Assembly: GCA_033063855.1 (NCBI GenBank) | Contig: CP093831.1 | Span: 19,220,001-19,284,000 of the forward strand | Origin: Smittia aterrima | Lineage: Eukaryota; Arthropoda; Insecta; Diptera; Chironomidae | Direction of reading: 5' to 3' | Length of the DNA stretch: 64,000 bases | Shown: positions 59,694 to 64,000 of the stretch, in pieces | Layout of the letters: the number at the start of each line of letters is the position of its first letter | How positions within the stretch are numbered: the first letter of the stretch is position 1 | Translations under genes and position numbers: made by a program | The notes under the pieces: model-generated | Told to the model about the DNA's origin: nothing | The model's input: only the letters and a program-made list of their open reading frames with translations | Database searches by the model: none

Positions 59694-62600
59694 AGCTGAA
59701 AAATAATTTTTAGCTATATTTTTAGTTCAACAAGAATATTTATAAGAGAAATTTACTTTGGCTTATGAGCTTTCAATCAATCCGCAATAAAATATATTCA
59801 AATTTATTAAACAAAAAGTCATTTTTTAATGGAAATTCTAACGGAAAACTTGAGCATTTCTATTGAAAAGATTTCTAAAAATTGTGAAAAACAGCTCCAT
59901 CTTTCTTACTCTAAAGCATAAAGGATCTTGATGAAAGCAGAAGTTTACCGTGTACAATTCAAGTTTTCCTTGAGTTCAACTGAAAAAAAGTTTCCGTCTG
60001 CTGGATTTGAATAATCAATCTTAAATGTATTTTTGCTTAGACTTTCCCAGTCGTGTCTGTTTCAATCGTCGAATACATTAGCAAATAGACTTTGATTGAT
60101 TTAACATTGAGCATTACTGTAATTCAATTAAAGTTTCCGTCCGCCAACGAGTGTTTTTAGTCTTCCTCGCACCTGTAAAATTTCCTTAGCCTTTTTCGTG
60201 AGATCCGTTCATTCACCGAAAAATATTAAATGGAAAAAATCGCACGAAATAAAGCGTCAGTGTGTTGGAGACACGACGGGCTATTAGTTTTTACGATTTT
60301 CTTCCTCACGATAAGCCGCTAGGAAAGAGAGTCTGAAAATGTTTATTGGATCGAGGACAACGTCCAGACGTTTAGTATTGATTTCTCAAAACGCAAACCT
60401 CTTGCTCGAACAGACAAAGCCCTCTTCATGACTTGTCGACACTTTACATGTGGAATATTTCGCTGAAAAAGGAAAATTCCTCGTTGTCGCTCAGACGGCG
60501 GAATTTACTCGTTCGCTTGTAACCATTGCGGAAATGAAAGAGGCGGAAAAGTCCCGAAAACTGCAACTCCATGAATTATACTCAGCAATGTGGAATTTCC
60601 AACGACATGAAAGATTTTCGACGACGTTGTGCATTTTACGAATCATCATAATTCTCATTGCAAGTAATCGTTGAACAGCAAATAAAAATTGCTATAAATT
60701 CCCACATCTCGAAAATCGTGACGATTCTACTTATTTACATCATCGTTTCACAGTTGGAAACAAAGTCCTGTAATGATCGCTCGAAGAGTCATCAGTCGGA
60801 CGCATCTTTAATTGAGGTTGCGTATTAGCGGGTTGATTCAAAGAGTTTTCTAAAAATTGTCTTAAAATCTCAAAGTCATGTAACATAAAGCAAACTTTTC
60901 TGGCTTTCGTAAAATGAAAAATGATTGTTATTTGCATTTTAAATGTTCATTTCCGTATGTGTTTGAATTTATTGCTTGCCGATTGATATCTTTGCACAAG
61001 TCGACCCCATTAATCAGATCAATTTCAAGTGGAGAATTCGGCATCGCGGATGCAATTAAGTCGTTGACGATCGCATCAAACTATTCAGACCACCGCGGAG
61101 ATATAGTTTTGTACGACGTATGTACAATTATAATTTGTAGCAAAGTAACGATCAAGTTGTTAAGGGACAAGAGCCCATGAAAATGCAATAATTACAGTTT
61201 ACTTACTTCACGACTCTCCTGGTGCAATCGATGTACATTCTTGTCTTCGTTTTTATTCTGTGTACGATTTCAACAAACGACAGTTTTTTGTGTAAATAAT
61301 TTCTTCGTCTTCTTCTTTATCGGCCCCGGCGTTGATGGCGTCTTAACAGAAACATGAATCCAACAACATTCGACGCTAATACCGACTCGATCGAGGGCTC
61401 AAGAGAAGAAGAAGAAGAACTAATTTTAATTAATTGAATTTCCTATGAAAACAACAGATCTTCAGTTTATGTCGTTTAACGATGTCGTAATTTAAATAAA
61501 TAAAATCACAAATGGGGAATTAATTTCCATGCATCATGTTGTGCAGCGAAGTTGGGAAAATTATTTGTGTTTGCCATTGCGAGATGTTTAATGTGAGCTT
61601 TACATAAGATTCAACTCGTTTGGGACTCTCTTTACATCTTTCTCTTTCTCGAGCATTCACAATCGAAATAGTTTGTCCATGTTTGCACCGCGCAATCGAC
61701 GACATTTTCCCAGCTTAAGACAAAAGCGAATTGAAATGCCTTATTGAGCAATAAAGAAGGCGAAGGGCGATGATGAAAAATTCCAATTTTCTGCTCGCGA
61801 AAAGTGTTTCTATTTAGGCGAAACGGTAAATTAAAATTGAGACCATGACGACGAAGTGTGGCGAGAGAAAAACCTTTTTGTACAAGGTGCAGTTGATGTT
61901 TGATTCTTCCGCTTTGATATTGAAGACATGGAAAATTTAAATTTCTCATGTGAGCCCGGTGAGAAATCATCACTAATCAGCAGTCAAACGGTCTATTTAG
62001 CCTCAAGCAGGTTCACTTAATATCGATCAAAATGCGAAACCTTCCGGCGAAGTCTACCGACTGGGATAAGACTGAAATTTTATGATCGACATTTTCTTGC
62101 GCAATTTTACATTTGAATGCATGAGCTGGAATAGAGAAGCGAAGAAGTCAAAGGAGAAGTTTGCAATTTTTCAATTTTCTTTTATTGCCCATTTTGGTTG
62201 AATTTTATTGCATTCTTGAATGCCTTATTTGACTTTCAGCTGTCTACGACTAGCAATTTGAAATGCGAGTGATGTTGTTGACTTATTTGAGCGATGAATA
62301 AGGAAAAGAGATGGAGAGAAGTCGTTTCATATAGGTCAATCAATGTTGAGCGTTAGAATTACCTCGGATTACCATGAAGTTAAACGAATGTCTCTGGAGA
62401 AAAGGAAAGCGTAAAGATCGTGTCAAGTTTAATTGAAAAGTTCAACTTACATTTGATGCATTTATTTTGAGAGCTCAGATTCTAAGCCTCAGATTGATTG
62501 AAGGACGATCAAAAATTTCATCACGAGAATTTCACAAGTATTCATCTTGCATCTATTTATGATCGATATGTCATTCAAATCAAAGTGATAAAGTTAATGG

Positions 62601-64000
62601 AAAAATTTGAGCTTTGTTTCGATCGCCTTAAGTTTGACTTGTGAGTTTAAAAGATCAAAAGTCTTCACTGAAAGTGTTCACAATGTGCGATCATTTCGAT
62701 TTCAATTTACTGGACGGATGAAGAATGGCAAAACACACTTGCGGAATCTAATTTTGCACTTAAGGGCATCATGTGAAATGCGATTTTCTTCCTTCTTTCT
62801 CATGCTTCAAATCGCCTCGAATGGAGTTTTAATGTTTTTATTTCGCTTCATTCCCAGCCAAGCCGTTTTATTTGCTTCGAAATCGAGGTTTTATGCAAAA
62901 CCAATTTAGATAAAATAAAATAACTTAAAATAGAGTTTTTGCTGTGCAACTAACACTGCTTTCCATCCAGACACAATCCGCCTTCGATTTTTCATTGAAT
63001 GTGCTAACAATTGGAAAAGATCTCGCAATAGATTCGAGTGAAGAGAGAAAAAACCTCGAGAGGTTTCTCAATTTTAGAGATTTGAATAATTTTCTCATTG
63101 AACTGCTGTTACAATTGCCAATTCACAGTCTCAATTATTGCCTTCCTTCGAAAGTAGAGTTCGATCGAGCAACTCGTCTCTATTATAACGGCATCCACCT
63201 CGGCGGCCTTTATTCGCGACTAAGCTCTTTGCAAATTTAGGAATTACTATCACGCAATCCATTCTAGATATTACAAATCGAAGTTAAAGTGGGCACAAGG
63301 AAATTAACTTTCAGATGGATAGATAGTCAGTCCATCGTGAGATTAATGATATTTGAAATTATCGAGAAGATAACAGGAGATGATAAAAAATTCTTGAGCT
63401 TTCCTCTCATGTTCATTTCTATAGTCAGCCTTTAATCCCATTGCTTTATCATGCAATCTCACGATTGAAGTTTTCACTGTTAATTTTTCATACGCCTGAT
63501 GGCCACAGTGCCCATCTAGAGCGCAGCGCAATATAATTTAAATATTCTTTACACACAATCGCAACGTTTTGCATATTCGACGATAAGAAGGAGACGAGGA
63601 GAAACGCAACTGTAAGAGGAGATGAGAAATCATAACAAAAAGCGTGAATCGAAGCGGCCCACGCAGTAATTGAATCGCCAAGTCTTCTTTGCACGTTTTT
63701 TTTAATTGAAAACGAGGGAAGGCTTCTAAAGCAGAGCGAGAAGGTCTCGAGGAGTAAATGGATCTATCTCTGTAAAGTGATCTTCAATTAATTGTGCAGC
63801 TCATTCACGTCGTCTCTCTCTCTTCCCGTGTGTTGTCGCTTTGGCCTTCTTTCTCGCTAGTTCGTTCGATTTCCCCATTGGGCATCATATCGAAGAGCTC
63901 ACATATAAGCAAAAAGCGCATAGCAGACCAGAGGAGCGAGAAACCCACCGAAAAAGAGGAAAACGAAGACAAATTTCTAGTTAATTAAAAGTGAAGCGAA
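59694..64000. other. Gene-free right end of the window
   Basis: About 4.3 kb in which I find no exon with recognisable protein similarity. Short frames on both strands (60-110 codons) are Phe/Ser/Arg-rich and overlap one another. The last 200 bases contain TC-rich followed by GA-rich sequence, which could be the leader or promoter of a gene to the right, but this is not established. Confidence 0.45.

Noticed and set aside
60450..60674. Plus-strand 74-codon frame in the right-hand gene-free region
   Set aside because: No ATG at the start (opens with GTG), no motif and no splice context.

Overview
The window is nuclear DNA of an insect, most likely a lower fly (Nematocera; a chironomid-type midge is my guess from the AT-rich, compact layout). 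Exons are short, splice sites are GT-AG, introns are often 50-70 bp, and every recognisable protein is a conserved animal gene with dipteran-style sequence. I joined exons by hand from splice signals and reading phase. All complete models below keep phase through to the stop codon.

Layout, left to right. (1) A prosaposin-like gene on the minus strand runs off the left edge. (2) A long minus-strand zinc-finger/ELM2/SANT corepressor of the TRERF1/MIDEAS/ZNF541 family occupies about 4.5-9.8 kb and may have a tiny first coding exon near 11.1 kb. (3) A 0.53 kb non-autonomous DNA transposon with TA-flanked inverted ends lies at 14.0-14.5 kb. (4) A short stand-alone MIF4G protein (minus) and Elongator subunit Elp4 (plus) are divergent. 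(5) The CREB coactivator Crtc (plus) covers 17.7-25.6 kb in at least 13 exons. (6) Pdcd4 (plus) is at 27.8-30.2 kb. (7) A dense cluster follows: a SIAH-like RING protein (plus) ends 42 bp from the tail of eIF2B-beta (minus), whose start is 263 bp from the start of cohesin SMC3 (plus). (8) A PLD3-like type II membrane phospholipase D (minus) has extra upstream coding exons that probably give alternative cytoplasmic N-termini. (9) Three tandem SLC15/POT oligopeptide transporters (minus) fill 46.1-54.5 kb. (10) A class III PLP enzyme of the ETNPPL/PHYKPL family (plus) is at 56.0-59.7 kb. The last 4.3 kb shows no gene I can recognise.

Themes. Several genes act in gene expression (corepressor, Crtc, Elp4, Pdcd4, eIF2B-beta, MIF4G protein), but their proximity looks like ordinary gene density and not an operon-like system. 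The most unusual items are the transporter array, in which one copy has lost the whole extracellular domain found in the other two; the multi-promoter structure inferred for PLD3; and the compact stand-alone MIF4G protein. No viral, CRISPR or prokaryotic-type system was seen.
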